Below, one piece after another: positions 1 to 8,636 of a stretch of 64,000 bases of DNA; position 1 is the first letter of the stretch; every line of letters begins with the position of its first letter. This stretch comes from Prostheceraeus crozeri (lineage: Eukaryota; Platyhelminthes; Polycladida; Euryleptidae): positions 62,001-126,000 of the forward strand of contig CAJQUW010006129.1 in assembly GCA_907163375.1 (NCBI GenBank), given 5' to 3'. The notes below the pieces were generated by a model that did no database searches, was not told the origin of the DNA, and was given only the letters and a program-made list of their open reading frames with translations. The position numbers and the translations under genes are program-made.

Positions 1-136
1 CTCAGTATTTTGATGTTGCTTTTTGTAGATATACATGGTTGTTTTATGTATCGCATGAGATCGTTTCTTCCTTGTGAATATATGCCTACAGTCAGCCCAT
101 TCCCCCTATATCTGTGAAAAGACTTTTTCATATACA

Positions 137-169
137 TATTTTTATTTCAATAAACATATCACAATGACT
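137..169 (-). promoter_or_regulatory. poly(A) signal of the penton-like gene
   Basis: On the - strand an AATAAA lies just beyond the stop codon at 170-172, the spacing expected for the 3' end of a compact viral gene. A second AATAAA on the + strand overlaps this stretch. Bases 1-136 hold nothing I recognise. Confidence 0.4.
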
Positions 170-1691
170 TCACTTTGTTTTCCGAAACACTAAAGTTACG
201 AGGGATTTAGTATCTTTCACATGGATACACTCTTGTAAACCATTGGTAATTTTGATAGCAATAGAGGGTATAGTTTGTTTGACGACGGGATGATAGAAAA
301 TAGATTCAAACATCTTCTCGACTATTCCATATGAAGCGTCTTTATCATGAATGAAATCACGTAAAATGTATTCTTTTTTCTCGCCAACAGAAATAGGTAA
401 AATCAAATCACTTTGAATGTAAAGGTGTTGTTCATGTTTATCAAGTGTCATTGGTGTTTCTATACCAATCGTATGCGCAGCAGCAAACACAGTTTGTAGC
501 ATTGAAAAGCCAAAGAGTTTTTTTCAAATTTTTACTCAATTGACATTGAATGTCATCACCCAGTTTCAGAACAACGCGTTGTTTTTCAATTGAAAACGAA
601 ATGTGGTGTGTCTTTACATCATATTTACTTTTCATCACATGCTTCAACTTCTGTTGTATATAAGGATTTACTACATGAATGAAGCTTTCAACTGTATGAT
701 ATAGACGCGGCATTATATTGATAGCAACTTTAGATTCTTCATAAGACTGGTAAATTTTCTTGATGCGATCGCCATAGATGTCCACCCACCATTCATCATT
801 AACTGAATCAGCTTTAGTGTGATATTCATGAGAACCATACACCACACCGCTTCCAATAATAGGCGTATAATGTCTTACAAAATGACGCAAGGTTGGAGAG
901 AAATAAACTGTAAGTTTGTCATTATATTTCTGAATAACCAACTTATTTTTGTCCGCCATAATTTTCTCTCCATACTTCTTACCCACAGTCTCATTCCATC
1001 GTTTTACTAACTCAATAAGTGATAAAGGTTGAACACCACGCTTTTTCAAAATGATGCGTTCTTCGCATTCTACAACATCTTCATCAAATATTTTAAATCT
1101 ATAATGAAATTTGTTGATTCGAGTTGAATAAACTTTTTTAACATTTGCAGTAGCAATTGACGTTAGATGTAGTCCATGACCAAAACCAAGATGTGGATAG
1201 AATTCACTATCCAACCTCAGCGTAAGACCTTTAGTAAAAGAATGAAAGCGGAGGAACTGTCTCCCACTCCAATGATAGATAGTAAACTCATAAGCTTTCT
1301 GATTTTTATTCTTCATGATGGAAGTATTACCACTGTTGAATGCCTTAATAATTTTCTCATTCCCAAATGGCTCATAAGAATCTGATTTTATCTGAATCCA
1401 TTCATAGTTCCACTTTCCATCTGATGTTAAATTGTATGGGAACTGAAATGCATTATTCATCGTTATTCCATCATGGGTGCGAGGAGTCAATATCATTTCT
1501 TCCAAATCATTCACATTCTGAATATTGCTATCATAGCAAATACTAGAAACGCCAACTTCCCATTCACCTTCTAAATGCAGTGGCCGATTTAATTCTACTC
1601 GATAGTCTGATGGTTTATTTTTGGGAAATTTATTCATAGAAGCATTACTGGGCAAGTAGATTAGAAACGAGTCCTTATTTTCACTTTCCAT
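170..1691 (-). pseudogene. penton-like/minor capsid family protein 1, frame broken near the C-terminus
   Basis: Start is the ATG at 1691 (the open frame extends three codons further but only from a GTG). The N-terminus shares the pattern F-x3-L-x-S-N-A, followed some 30 residues later by E-W-E-V-G, with the neighbour at 1732-3129 and the element B protein at 40427-42061, so this is one family with three visible members. The family occupies the place of the Polinton minor capsid (penton) gene; this role is inferred from position and conservation, not from a recognised motif. The first frame ends at 441, but family similarity resumes in another frame from about 502 to 170. The switch coincides with a run of seven A (- strand; 518-524). 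This is a one-base indel, a sequencing error, or slippage. No signal peptide or membrane segment is seen. Confidence 0.55.
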
Positions 1692-1731
1692 ATTATTCAC
1701 ATTGGAAAAAATATATTAGCATACTTTTGCA

Positions 1732-3129
1732 TTAACTCTTCATTCGGAAATGGAGTGTAATACTTGTCACAGCATCTTTATGAAAAGGAATCAACGCACC
1801 AGCATCATCATAAATGGCAATATCAATTTGTGGGATGTAGTTTGATTTCAGCTTTGTATAATGCACTTTCTTGAAAGTATGCTCAGATAAAATACTGCAG
1901 CTTTTTGGCTGGTATGGTATCATTGCTAGCAATGGAGCTTCAACATCTCCCACACGTACATCTTCACCAATATTGGAATATATCTGAAAATAGTTAATAC
2001 GACGCGATAGCGACATGTCTGCGCTAGCTTTGGTTACAGTACCACTTTTAAAGATATTTTGATCAAAACCCAAAATGTCCATTAGAGTTTTATCCATAAT
2101 TAGTTCAATACCTTTTCCATTTATAGTGAGAGACAAAGTACCTTCTTTTTCAGAAAATGAAATATGTTGCTCATTAATCACTTCATTTAAATAATCTACA
2201 ACCAATTTAACCGAAGTAATAATGCGAGGCATCAACACTCTTGTTTCATGTAAGAAACCACCAAAAGGCTCTACACACTTTCTGTATAAAGATACGGCCC
2301 ATTCTGTATCAAATTGATTTGACCTTTCACATGGTAAATGTTGCATATCAGATTTTCCATGAACAGCTGCAGAACGATGTCGTAAGAACTGATGAAAATC
2401 TTTTGAACAAACTAATACTAGATCATCATCATTTAATTTGCTTATTGCAATATGATTAGATGATTTAATATAAGTCAATGTTGCCACTTGTTTGTCATCA
2501 ACTCGAAGGAGATAATTAAATTTCTTCAATAATGTTTCAGGAGTCATGTTTGTCTTTCTTGGCTTAATCACAATCTTCTTCACCAACGTCTTCTCATTTC
2601 TTGGAATAAGATCTACATAATAAGCTTCCTCTCGATATATTAACTGTTTATGACCACTTATGTGGTAATTAACGTTAAAATTATCATAGCTTGTTAAGGC
2701 GCTAGCGAGGTAGCCTAAATCATTTCTTAAACTTGGACTTAAACCAACAATCCAATCTTTCTCAACTACATGATGTACATAATTATAATCATCATTGTGC
2801 GGAGTAAATTGGACAATATGTTTACACGCTTTATTCAAGAAATCATATATAAACTTTTTACATGATAAGAGATCTTTCTTTGGCCACTGTGGAATGTATA
2901 CTCGGCACCCCTTTTCACATTGATAAGCAGCTGTACGCCTCATATTAATAGTCATCACCTCATGATCAAAAGTATAGACACAGTTGCTATAAACAAGTTG
3001 AGTGACACCCACTTCCCAATTCCCATTTAGCTGTTGTGCATGATCAATGGGAGTAGAAAAGAGTGCGGCTCGATTGCTAGTAAATCTCTTTGTAGCCGCA
3101 TTGCTAAGCAAAATATGATAAAACGACAT
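1732..3129 (-). CDS. penton-like/minor capsid family protein 2
   Basis: The ATG at 3129 gives a 465-residue protein; the seven codons upstream depend on a TTG and are disregarded. It is a full-length paralogue of the broken gene at 170-1691 and of the element B protein at 40427-42061: the N-terminal S-N-A and N-G-N-W-E-V-G signatures, a central L-G-F block and a C-terminal I-Y-D-D-x-G ... L-T-L-H-F-R block are shared. In Polintons the slot next to the protease and capsid genes normally holds the minor capsid protein, so a structural role at the capsid vertex is likely but inferred. Element A carries two tandem copies where element B carries one. It diverges from the + strand gene at 3165 across only about 35 bp, so the shared promoter must be very compact or lie within coding sequence. 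Confidence 0.65.
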   Translation of the reverse strand: MSFYHILLSNAATKRFTSNRAALFSTPIDHAQQLNGNWEVGVTQLVYSNCVYTFDHEVMTINMRRTAAYQCEKGCRVYIPQWPKKDLLSCKKFIYDFLNKACKHIVQFTPHNDDYNYVHHVVEKDWIVGLSPSLRNDLGYLASALTSYDNFNVNYHISGHKQLIYREEAYYVDLIPRNEKTLVKKIVIKPRKTNMTPETLLKKFNYLLRVDDKQVATLTYIKSSNHIAISKLNDDDLVLVCSKDFHQFLRHRSAAVHGKSDMQHLPCERSNQFDTEWAVSLYRKCVEPFGGFLHETRVLMPRIITSVKLVVDYLNEVINEQHISFSEKEGTLSLTINGKGIELIMDKTLMDILGFDQNIFKSGTVTKASADMSLSRRINYFQIYSNIGEDVRVGDVEAPLLAMIPYQPKSCSILSEHTFKKVHYTKLKSNYIPQIDIAIYDDAGALIPFHKDAVTSITLHFRMKS

Positions 3130-3164
3130 TTTTATATTGCTAATCTGCAACTTTGCATAACATC

Positions 3165-3521
3165 ATGAAGACTTGGATTTTGGACTCTCTACAATATATC
3201 AGAGTTGATCGTGATGGAAACGTACATTTCAAAAATTCTCATGGTCATACATCAAGAGGAATTACATTAACATGGCGACAATTTGTCAACCTCAATGATA
3301 TCATGAGGGATTTGGAATATTTTGAAACATTAAGATTCATCTCCTTGGGTGATCAAGTTTGGCTTCAACATTACAGAAATGAAATTCAAATCTACCATTC
3401 TCATTCCGCAAACTGTTTCTCATTTCGCAAATACAATTGGGAGAAGTATAGAAGATACATACATCGCTCCATCATGACATTTATTCGTCGTGAGTTCATC
3501 GCCCTACTATGCAAATCTTAA
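3165..3521 (+). CDS. small DNA-binding-like protein, PC4-like family (copy 1)
   Basis: The ATG at 3165 yields 118 residues. The protein has two similar halves, each a short beta-rich stretch followed by an aromatic-centred helix (ITLTWRQF and NWEKYRRYIHRSI). It is clearly related to the next gene (3544-4194) and to the short element B protein at 42829-43056, all sharing L-G/I-G-x-x-x-W/F, the W-x-K-Y motif and I/V-H-R/P. The layout of strands closed by an x-W-x-x-L-type helix resembles the ssDNA-binding transcription coactivator PC4/Sub1; this is my pattern comparison and could be wrong. The position, divergent from the late genes and next to a TBP-like gene, fits a role in transcription. Confidence 0.6.
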   Translation: MKTWILDSLQYIRVDRDGNVHFKNSHGHTSRGITLTWRQFVNLNDIMRDLEYFETLRFISLGDQVWLQHYRNEIQIYHSHSANCFSFRKYNWEKYRRYIHRSIMTFIRREFIALLCKS

Positions 3522-3543
3522 TCAGATATGATTACCACGCACC

Positions 3544-4194
3544 ATGAGTTGGAAATTAGATTCCCTACAACGTATTGAAACGGATCATGATCGAAACGTC
3601 TATTTCAAAGATTCAACTGGAAATGTGAGAAGAGAGTTTGTTTTATCTTATCGTCATTTTCAATCTCTACATCATATCATGAAGGACTTGAAATACTTCT
3701 ATATGAAAAGACATTCACGTATTGGAAATCGCATCTGGCTGCGCGTCAACAATCGGCGAATTCAACTCTATCATTCCCAACTTCATACTAACTTCACATT
3801 TCATCAAGGTAGTTGGGAAAAGTATAAAAGGAAGGTACATCGCTCAATTTACTCATTCTTTCATCATGAAGCGCCATCGCTACACCATCGTCAACATTCT
3901 CCGTCGCTTCAGACTCTACACCAAAATCGATCTCACAACATTACGCCAACAGCTTCCAAACAGCAAGTATTACCCGGGCCGTCCTCAAATGTTAGTGGTG
4001 AAGATGAACAATTCACGGAATCTTCAACTCTTCCCAAATGGGACTGTACAGATTCTCGGCGCCCTTTCTCATTCATCGGCGCAGTCAATGCGCTTAGAGC
4101 TACAAAGACTACTACGTCGGATATGGAAGAGGGAGAGGTGTGTGATGTCGAATCTGACTGTGGACAATATGGTGATCTCTACTCAATTGAGTGA
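3544..4194 (+). CDS. PC4-like family protein (copy 2) with long disordered tail
   Basis: Starts at ATG 3544, only 23 bp after the stop of copy 1, and is its paralogue over about the first 105 residues (same start W-x-L-D-S-L-Q, same W-E-K-Y and V-H-R-S-I motif). The remaining about 110 residues are polar and His/Ser/Thr-rich with an acidic end (DMEEGEVCDVESD) and overlap the TBP-like ORF (3866-4411) in another frame for 329 bp. The conserved TBP-like frame probably constrains that stretch, so the tail may be a genuine overprinted sequence or only an unclosed frame. The DNA-binding role is inferred from the PC4-like pattern. Confidence 0.55.
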   Translation: MSWKLDSLQRIETDHDRNVYFKDSTGNVRREFVLSYRHFQSLHHIMKDLKYFYMKRHSRIGNRIWLRVNNRRIQLYHSQLHTNFTFHQGSWEKYKRKVHRSIYSFFHHEAPSLHHRQHSPSLQTLHQNRSHNITPTASKQQVLPGPSSNVSGEDEQFTESSTLPKWDCTDSRRPFSFIGAVNALRATKTTTSDMEEGEVCDVESDCGQYGDLYSIE

Positions 4195-4411
4195 CAGTCT
4201 ATCATTTTTGAAGATTCGTACCAGCAGTTACAGTTTGTGTTATGAACCCGAACTTTTTCCTGCAGCTCTCATTAGTTGTTGGTTGCCTGTGCATGTGGCA
4301 ATCTTTCATAATAGTAAAGTGATCATTACTGGACTAAAATCTCATGAACAAGCAAATATGATCCTAGACTATCTCATTGAGTATGTACGTACCCAGCGGA
4401 TTGTAAAATAA
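3866..4411 (+). CDS. TATA-binding-protein-like (TBP-like) transcription factor
   Basis: A 181-residue protein starting at ATG 3866. It shows the two imperfect repeats of the TBP saddle: repeat 1 about residues 7-88 (I-V-N ... K-I-D-L ... N-S-K-Y-Y-P-G-R ... L-F-P-N-G-T-V-x-I-L-G-A) and repeat 2 about residues 97-176, with YEPELFP at 126-132 and IFHNSKVIITG at 146-156. These match the order and spacing of eukaryotic and archaeal TBP core motifs. Of the four phenylalanines with which TBP kinks DNA, three positions keep Phe (56, 131, 147) and the first appears as Pro40. There is no N-terminal extension. It overlaps the previous gene and ends in a poly(A) signal. It probably recruits host RNA polymerase II to element promoters, several of which have TATA boxes. 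Element B has no counterpart. The family assignment is strong; the function is inferred. Confidence 0.8.
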   Translation: MKRHRYTIVNILRRFRLYTKIDLTTLRQQLPNSKYYPGRPQMLVVKMNNSRNLQLFPNGTVQILGALSHSSAQSMRLELQRLLRRIWKRERCVMSNLTVDNMVISTQLSDSLSFLKIRTSSYSLCYEPELFPAALISCWLPVHVAIFHNSKVIITGLKSHEQANMILDYLIEYVRTQRIVK

Positions 4412-4447
4412 AAAACAATTTTTCCAACATGATGTTTTTATTTCAAA
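4404..4447. promoter_or_regulatory. convergent poly(A) region
   Basis: The + strand TBP-like gene ends in ..AAATAAAAAA and the - strand protease gene, ending at 4438, has AATAAA on its own strand at about the same place. The two transcription units therefore meet tail to tail in about 40 bp, a typical compact viral layout. Confidence 0.6.
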
Positions 4448-4899
4448 TCATGATAGAACTTACAAATCATTTTTTCATTAGAGGATGGATTACATGAAAA
4501 GTTTTGAATAACAGATGCAAATCGAGATACATGTAAACGTTTTAAGATGAAGTACAGTACAAAAGCACCACACGTTGATGAAAGTGGATGTTGTAGTATG
4601 CGTTCATTTCGCTGATATTGACGCGTATGTTTTCTCAACCACTGCTGTGTTGGTATATTTGGAGGTTGAGCAAGAGAGTCAAATAGTTCACCACGTCGGT
4701 CTTCTCCAATAAAGATCGCTTTCCAATGCTCACCGCCTAAATTCTGTGAATGAGTGTTTAGCACAATAAAGATGGGATAGTGATTTACTGCAGGTGGTAA
4801 GGTATCGAGTGAATAGACATTATCGAAAGCTTTCAACGTCGCTTCGTCTGCATTACGCTGCACTTTAGTCTTAATATCGTCAGCAGTCAACCAACTCAT
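4438..4899 (-). CDS. adenain-type cysteine protease (virion maturation protease)
   Basis: 153 residues, the usual size of Polinton/adenovirus-type proteases (Ulp1-like fold). Visible catalytic residues are the His in GGEHWKAIF, an Asp in GELFDSLAQ and the nucleophile Cys in SSTCGAFVLYF. It should cut core and minor capsid precursors during particle maturation; candidate Q-R/K-G-G sites are present in two basic proteins of this element (see the findings). Its ATG overlaps the capsid-gene stop (TAATG), indicating coordinated expression. The order protease-capsid is the same in element B (43174-43635). Confidence 0.9.
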   Translation of the reverse strand: MSWLTADDIKTKVQRNADEATLKAFDNVYSLDTLPPAVNHYPIFIVLNTHSQNLGGEHWKAIFIGEDRRGELFDSLAQPPNIPTQQWLRKHTRQYQRNERILQHPLSSTCGAFVLYFILKRLHVSRFASVIQNFSCNPSSNEKMICKFYHDLK

Positions 4900-6176
4900 T
4901 AACGATTATACTGAAGAATCACGTCACGATACTTTGTAATTTCAATATTTGAATCGAAGACTGCATAAATTAATACATTGATCGTCTCAGGTAGTGTTCT
5001 TTTGAACGTCAAATCCAAACGAATATTATGAGGCACGTTCGCTTGACGATAGGGTGCACTAATATCGCTGTCAGCAGTCAAATCAAATGCATAAATAGTA
5101 TATCCACTCTTAAACTCTTTCATAGTCAGTCCGTTGGTATCATCCGTATTGTAAAAGCCAAAGACATCCATAAAATCAACATAACTGCGCATAAATTGAT
5201 CCGAAGCAAAATCTGGTTTGTAGGGTGGACCAGGATGACTCACACCATTAACACGTAAAGCAATTTCACTTAACTGATTGTGTTTAAAATTGAAAGGATT
5301 CTTCTTTATATTACCATTAAATGCATCATTTTCAACCATTGCCACCATGAGGAGCTTCGGTGCTTCCGATGGAAAGAGGCCATCTTTCATGAAACTCTTT
5401 TGATCTTTCGGAATTGTAAAGGTGAGAAGCTTTGTATGCTGAACGGGGTAAATGGCATTTTGGCGGTTAAGACCTTCAGCATGCCCTCTAATGACACTTG
5501 GATTCGGTACTACTCGACGAATGTAAAGTGCAATATCTTCCACATGAATTCTAAAATTGTCAACTTTAGCAAATGCATTCAGCGCAAATTCAGGCTTATT
5601 CAATGTCAGCTTGAGTCGCATGCTGGTATTACAGAGTAAAAACTTTGACTGTCTAAAGAAGTCTAAATTCAGCGGACCATATAGCTGACATACTCTACTA
5701 TCTTTAATCATAGCAGATCGCTTTACAAAGCCACTGTTTGTTTCAACATCAAATTTTCCTGCTTCATCTCTGTACCATCCCATGGCTTCCATATGACTTT
5801 TTTGTGCTGCTGGATGAAACTGTGATACATGATTGAAATATGATTTATAGGGATAATCGCTTTGACCACCTTCCACCTGCTGCTCTCCAATCGTTAGAGA
5901 AACATCGCGAAGTAATGTAGTCAATGGTAAATTGTTCAGTCCAACTTTATGTGCATCGTCAATAGCAGTTCCATCTGCTTGCTGAATTCTAAACCTCAAA
6001 TCAAGCATCGCATAACTCAAATCTATGTAGTCATCACTACCACCAGGAATAACAAATTCAATGGGGCCAGCATTCTCAGCTGTTCGAGGATGATAATCTA
6101 CAATACTTGAACTAAGAATATCTGTCTGTATGGCTTGTTGATCGAACAAACAAAAACCGGAAGTTTTACACTCCAT
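4899..6176 (-). CDS. major capsid protein (double jelly-roll type)
   Basis: 425 residues, close in sequence to the 426-residue protein of element B. Shared signatures include MECKT at the N-terminus, SLTIGE..VEGGQ..YPY, SHM..MGW..DEAGKF, LYGPL.LDFFRQS.FL and a C-terminal NVLIYAVFDS. These belong to the Polinton family annotated in many animal genomes as F54H12.2-like proteins, regarded as double-jelly-roll capsid proteins. It would form the hexon-like shell of an icosahedral particle. Position between protease and the basic pVI-like gene is conserved. The frame is intact, with no stop or shift. Confidence 0.8.
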   Translation of the reverse strand: MECKTSGFCLFDQQAIQTDILSSSIVDYHPRTAENAGPIEFVIPGGSDDYIDLSYAMLDLRFRIQQADGTAIDDAHKVGLNNLPLTTLLRDVSLTIGEQQVEGGQSDYPYKSYFNHVSQFHPAAQKSHMEAMGWYRDEAGKFDVETNSGFVKRSAMIKDSRVCQLYGPLNLDFFRQSKFLLCNTSMRLKLTLNKPEFALNAFAKVDNFRIHVEDIALYIRRVVPNPSVIRGHAEGLNRQNAIYPVQHTKLLTFTIPKDQKSFMKDGLFPSEAPKLLMVAMVENDAFNGNIKKNPFNFKHNQLSEIALRVNGVSHPGPPYKPDFASDQFMRSYVDFMDVFGFYNTDDTNGLTMKEFKSGYTIYAFDLTADSDISAPYRQANVPHNIRLDLTFKRTLPETINVLIYAVFDSNIEITKYRDVILQYNR

Positions 6177-6178
6177 GA

Positions 6179-6634
6179 TTAGAAGTTATAGCAGCGTCGT
6201 CGTTTAGCGCCTGATGAATGATTAGAGCCTCTGCGACGTTTGCGTGAATGCCTTTTGACTGAAGATTGCACCTTACCAGCTCCGCGATGTTTCCTCCTTC
6301 CTTTTCTCATTCGTTTAGGTGATTTCTTTCCTTGAGTAACACCAGCAATGGTCTGCTTCAATGTTTTTAAACCGCGTTCCTTCCCACGATTCAACAAACT
6401 GCTCTTGAAACTTCTACCTCTGGAAAGATCACTAGCAACATCACCAGCAAAGCCAACGGCATTACTTAAAACATTTCGTTTTAAAGATCTACCGACATTG
6501 GATATGAGAGGTGCTACAACAGATTTCAGTGCACCAAGTATGCTACCTCCACGTTGGCGGCGAGCACCGATGTAAATTTGTCCTCCACCACTTACGTAGG
6601 AGGGTCGTGAATAAAATGAGGCAGTTGGATTCAT
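6179..6634 (-). CDS. basic core/minor capsid protein (pVI/pX-like)
   Basis: 151 residues, very basic C-terminal half (many Lys/Arg clusters ending in KRRRCYNF) and an N-terminal ARRQRGGSILGALK segment followed by a hydrophobic, Gly/Ala-rich helix region. The homologue in element B (44918-45307) has RRQKGGSLLGAVK at the same place. The Q-R/K-G-G motif resembles adenain cleavage sites, after which an amphipathic or membrane-active segment would be exposed, as in adenovirus protein VI. The basic tail may bind packaged DNA. Two bases separate it from the capsid gene, pointing to one late transcription unit. Confidence 0.65.
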   Translation of the reverse strand: MNPTASFYSRPSYVSGGGQIYIGARRQRGGSILGALKSVVAPLISNVGRSLKRNVLSNAVGFAGDVASDLSRGRSFKSSLLNRGKERGLKTLKQTIAGVTQGKKSPKRMRKGRRKHRGAGKVQSSVKRHSRKRRRGSNHSSGAKRRRCYNF

Positions 6635-6675
6635 AGCTCAAACCCTAAACATTGTTAGTTACAACTTTGCATGAA

Positions 6676-7764
6676 TCACTGTCGATCACTTAGATGAAAG
6701 ATGTCGGCACGACGCATCCAAGAGTTCATACTTGAAGGATAACCAGTCCATTTAACAAGACACCATTCTTCACCTTGCCGTTTTTTACATCGAATGATTT
6801 TCTCTACCAAATATGTTTCACTTTCAGTGACTACCTCAATCTCATCGCGGTAAAAGCTACCCTCAATTTCTTCATTATCGTAATCTTTCAACTTGTAGGT
6901 GGTCGGAGAGTCTTTTTGATTAATCCTTGATACTGTAAATACCTCCTCTGTCCAATTCGGGAGGTACCCTTTAGCAAAAACACTTTTCACTTTTGAGATA
7001 CGAACTTTATCGCCAATTTTCACATCACTTTTCACATGAGTGCGTTTACGTTGGAATGATTCGCGCACTTTATCTACATTGTTAGCATTTACATCTACTG
7101 GTCTGAGTCCAATAGAACGATGGATAGAGTGATTGTAGGCATGGAGTGTATCTTGTAGAACCTTTGTCCAATTTTGTGTCAAGTTGGCAGTAAAATGTCG
7201 CCACAAGCGATTTTTTAATGTGCGATTAAAACGTTCAACGAGTGCAGCTTTATAAGCGCTCTTTACACTAAACAACTCAATGTCATGCCTCTCAAATAAT
7301 CTTGTCACATGCTGATTTTCAAACTCTTTTCCTTGATCACTCTGAATTCTTTTTGGAATGCGACCTTCTCGAAAAATTGTTTGGAATGCTTTTGCTACTC
7401 CTTTCCCTTCTTTAGTTTTTAAAGGTTGAGCCCACGCATAACGCGAGAAAATATCAATGACGGTTAAAATAAAATTATTGCCCGAGTTATGTTTTGAAAT
7501 GGAGGCAACATCGCACAAATCTGCTTGCCACTGTTCATCGATGTCATGAACAATATAATGGCGGGTGCGGTACTTCTTTTTCGCTTGTTTGTGGAGTGTA
7601 TAGGTAGCCTGACCCTTTAACCATCGTTTCACTTGTGATTGTGGAAGACCACTCGCTTTTGATAATTTCTTGATAGATGCAAATCCTGCCGGATGTTTTA
7701 CATCATAATAGATTGACTTCAAACGTTCAGTCGATGACGACTGACTCTTTTTCCTCCTTCTCAT
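6676..7764 (-). CDS. retroviral-type integrase with chromodomain
   Basis: I choose the Met at 7764 (residue 45 of the longer open frame reaching 7896) because the homologue in element B starts there and because the extra 44 codons lie over the conserved Cys-rich gene. The protein has an N-terminal helix-turn-helix/zinc-binding-like region, a DDE core (Asp in EQWQADLCD, Asp in QSDQGKEF, Glu in ALVERFNRT), an SH3-like region and a C-terminal chromodomain (LVKWTGYPSSMNSW). It inserts the linear element into chromosomes, producing 6-bp duplications; the chromodomain may target modified histones. The catalytic triad is complete. Confidence 0.92.
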   Translation of the reverse strand: MRRRKKSQSSSTERLKSIYYDVKHPAGFASIKKLSKASGLPQSQVKRWLKGQATYTLHKQAKKKYRTRHYIVHDIDEQWQADLCDVASISKHNSGNNFILTVIDIFSRYAWAQPLKTKEGKGVAKAFQTIFREGRIPKRIQSDQGKEFENQHVTRLFERHDIELFSVKSAYKAALVERFNRTLKNRLWRHFTANLTQNWTKVLQDTLHAYNHSIHRSIGLRPVDVNANNVDKVRESFQRKRTHVKSDVKIGDKVRISKVKSVFAKGYLPNWTEEVFTVSRINQKDSPTTYKLKDYDNEEIEGSFYRDEIEVVTESETYLVEKIIRCKKRQGEEWCLVKWTGYPSSMNSWMRRADIFHLSDRQ

Positions 7765-7942
7765 CTTTTTGTTTTCTTCCCTTTCTACATTTACAACAAC
7801 TGCAGCATTTAGCTTTAGCGGTTTTGCGATCGTGTTCACATTGCTTAGGGGTTTCATTATGAGAGCTGGCGCAGCAAGTGCAAGTGACAACGACATTCAC
7901 CTCTGGCGGCTCATTACATGGCAAGCAACACATCTGCTTCAT
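7727..7942 (-). CDS. conserved cysteine-rich microprotein
   Basis: 71 residues with 11 Cys, including MKQMCCLPCNE at the N-terminus and CCSCCKC further on, and a Lys/Glu-rich tail. I do not recognise the family, but element B has a 64-residue protein at the same place (46420-46614) that starts MKKLCCIPCSE, so the gene is real. It lies between the integrase and the 230-residue protein and overlaps the integrase start by about 38 bp. The Cys spacing could bind zinc or support thiol chemistry in particle assembly, but no function is shown. Confidence 0.6.
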   Translation of the reverse strand: MKQMCCLPCNEPPEVNVVVTCTCCASSHNETPKQCEHDRKTAKAKCCSCCKCRKGRKQKDEKEEKESVVID

Positions 7943-7943
7943 A

Positions 7944-8636
7944 TTAATAATCTGAGAACATGTATTTCCTGGGAGGAGCTGTTTTACGTTTTCCTTTTAC
8001 CAGTTTTAGTGGCGATGTAGATCTACGTCGAGTTCTTCCTCTTGTTTGCTTAGTGAGTGTGGGAGGGGATGTAGCAGGTGACGCCTTAAACCAATTTGTT
8101 GGCATTTTCATCGTCTGAAGCATTGGAGTAGTAGCCACTGTTGAATCAAGTTCTTTCAATGTCTCATTATTCAAAGCAAATTTTGGCACATTATGCTTTT
8201 TCAATAGTTTAAGAAAGTATGACCAACCAGGTGGAACATAGCCCTGACGGCGCTTTCTACGTGTCGCATACTGAATCAAGTCTTCATAACGTGAAGCATC
8301 AATCACTTTATTTTCATCTGTAATGATTTCTCCTCTATCATTTACATTGAGATGGGGCTCAATACTATTGAAAAGAGATATGGCATGTGCGCGAGATGCT
8401 AAAGGTGTAGCAGTCGATACAGAGTCACGCATCTTATTCTTCAAGTTTTTCAATTGCTCAACAGTTTCCGATTGTAATAATACAGCACGATGTGGATCTT
8501 TGATGTGAACATTTTGCTGATAATCTATTTCTTTCCTATACATTTGATTTGCAAGAGGTTGCTTTACTTGCTGCATGGCAGTCAATTGTACATATTCATC
8601 CTGAGGAATAACAATCATGCGAGAATAAGAACTCAT
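7944..8636 (-). CDS. conserved Polinton protein of unknown function
   Basis: 230 residues. The N-terminus reads IVIPQDEYVQLTAMQ, the centre contains a helical Glu/Lys-rich stretch, a G-W-x-x-F-L-K block and the tail is basic with Ser/Thr-Pro. Element B has a 214-residue homologue (46614-47258) with IAIPQEEYIHLTTMQ and GWEFFLKSMKKFNVPKA. It overlaps the ATPase gene by four bases (ATGA), so the two are probably translated from linked messages. The constant position next to the packaging ATPase suggests a part in assembly, but there is no direct evidence. Confidence 0.65.
   Translation of the reverse strand: MSSYSRMIVIPQDEYVQLTAMQQVKQPLANQMYRKEIDYQQNVHIKDPHRAVLLQSETVEQLKNLKNKMRDSVSTATPLASRAHAISLFNSIEPHLNVNDRGEIITDENKVIDASRYEDLIQYATRRKRRQGYVPPGWSYFLKLLKKHNVPKFALNNETLKELDSTVATTPMLQTMKMPTNWFKASPATSPPTLTKQTRGRTRRRSTSPLKLVKGKRKTAPPRKYMFSDY

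Noticed and set aside
7765-7896. Longer integrase start at 7896
   Set aside because: The extra 44 codons lack a counterpart in element B and overlay the conserved Cys-rich gene in another frame.
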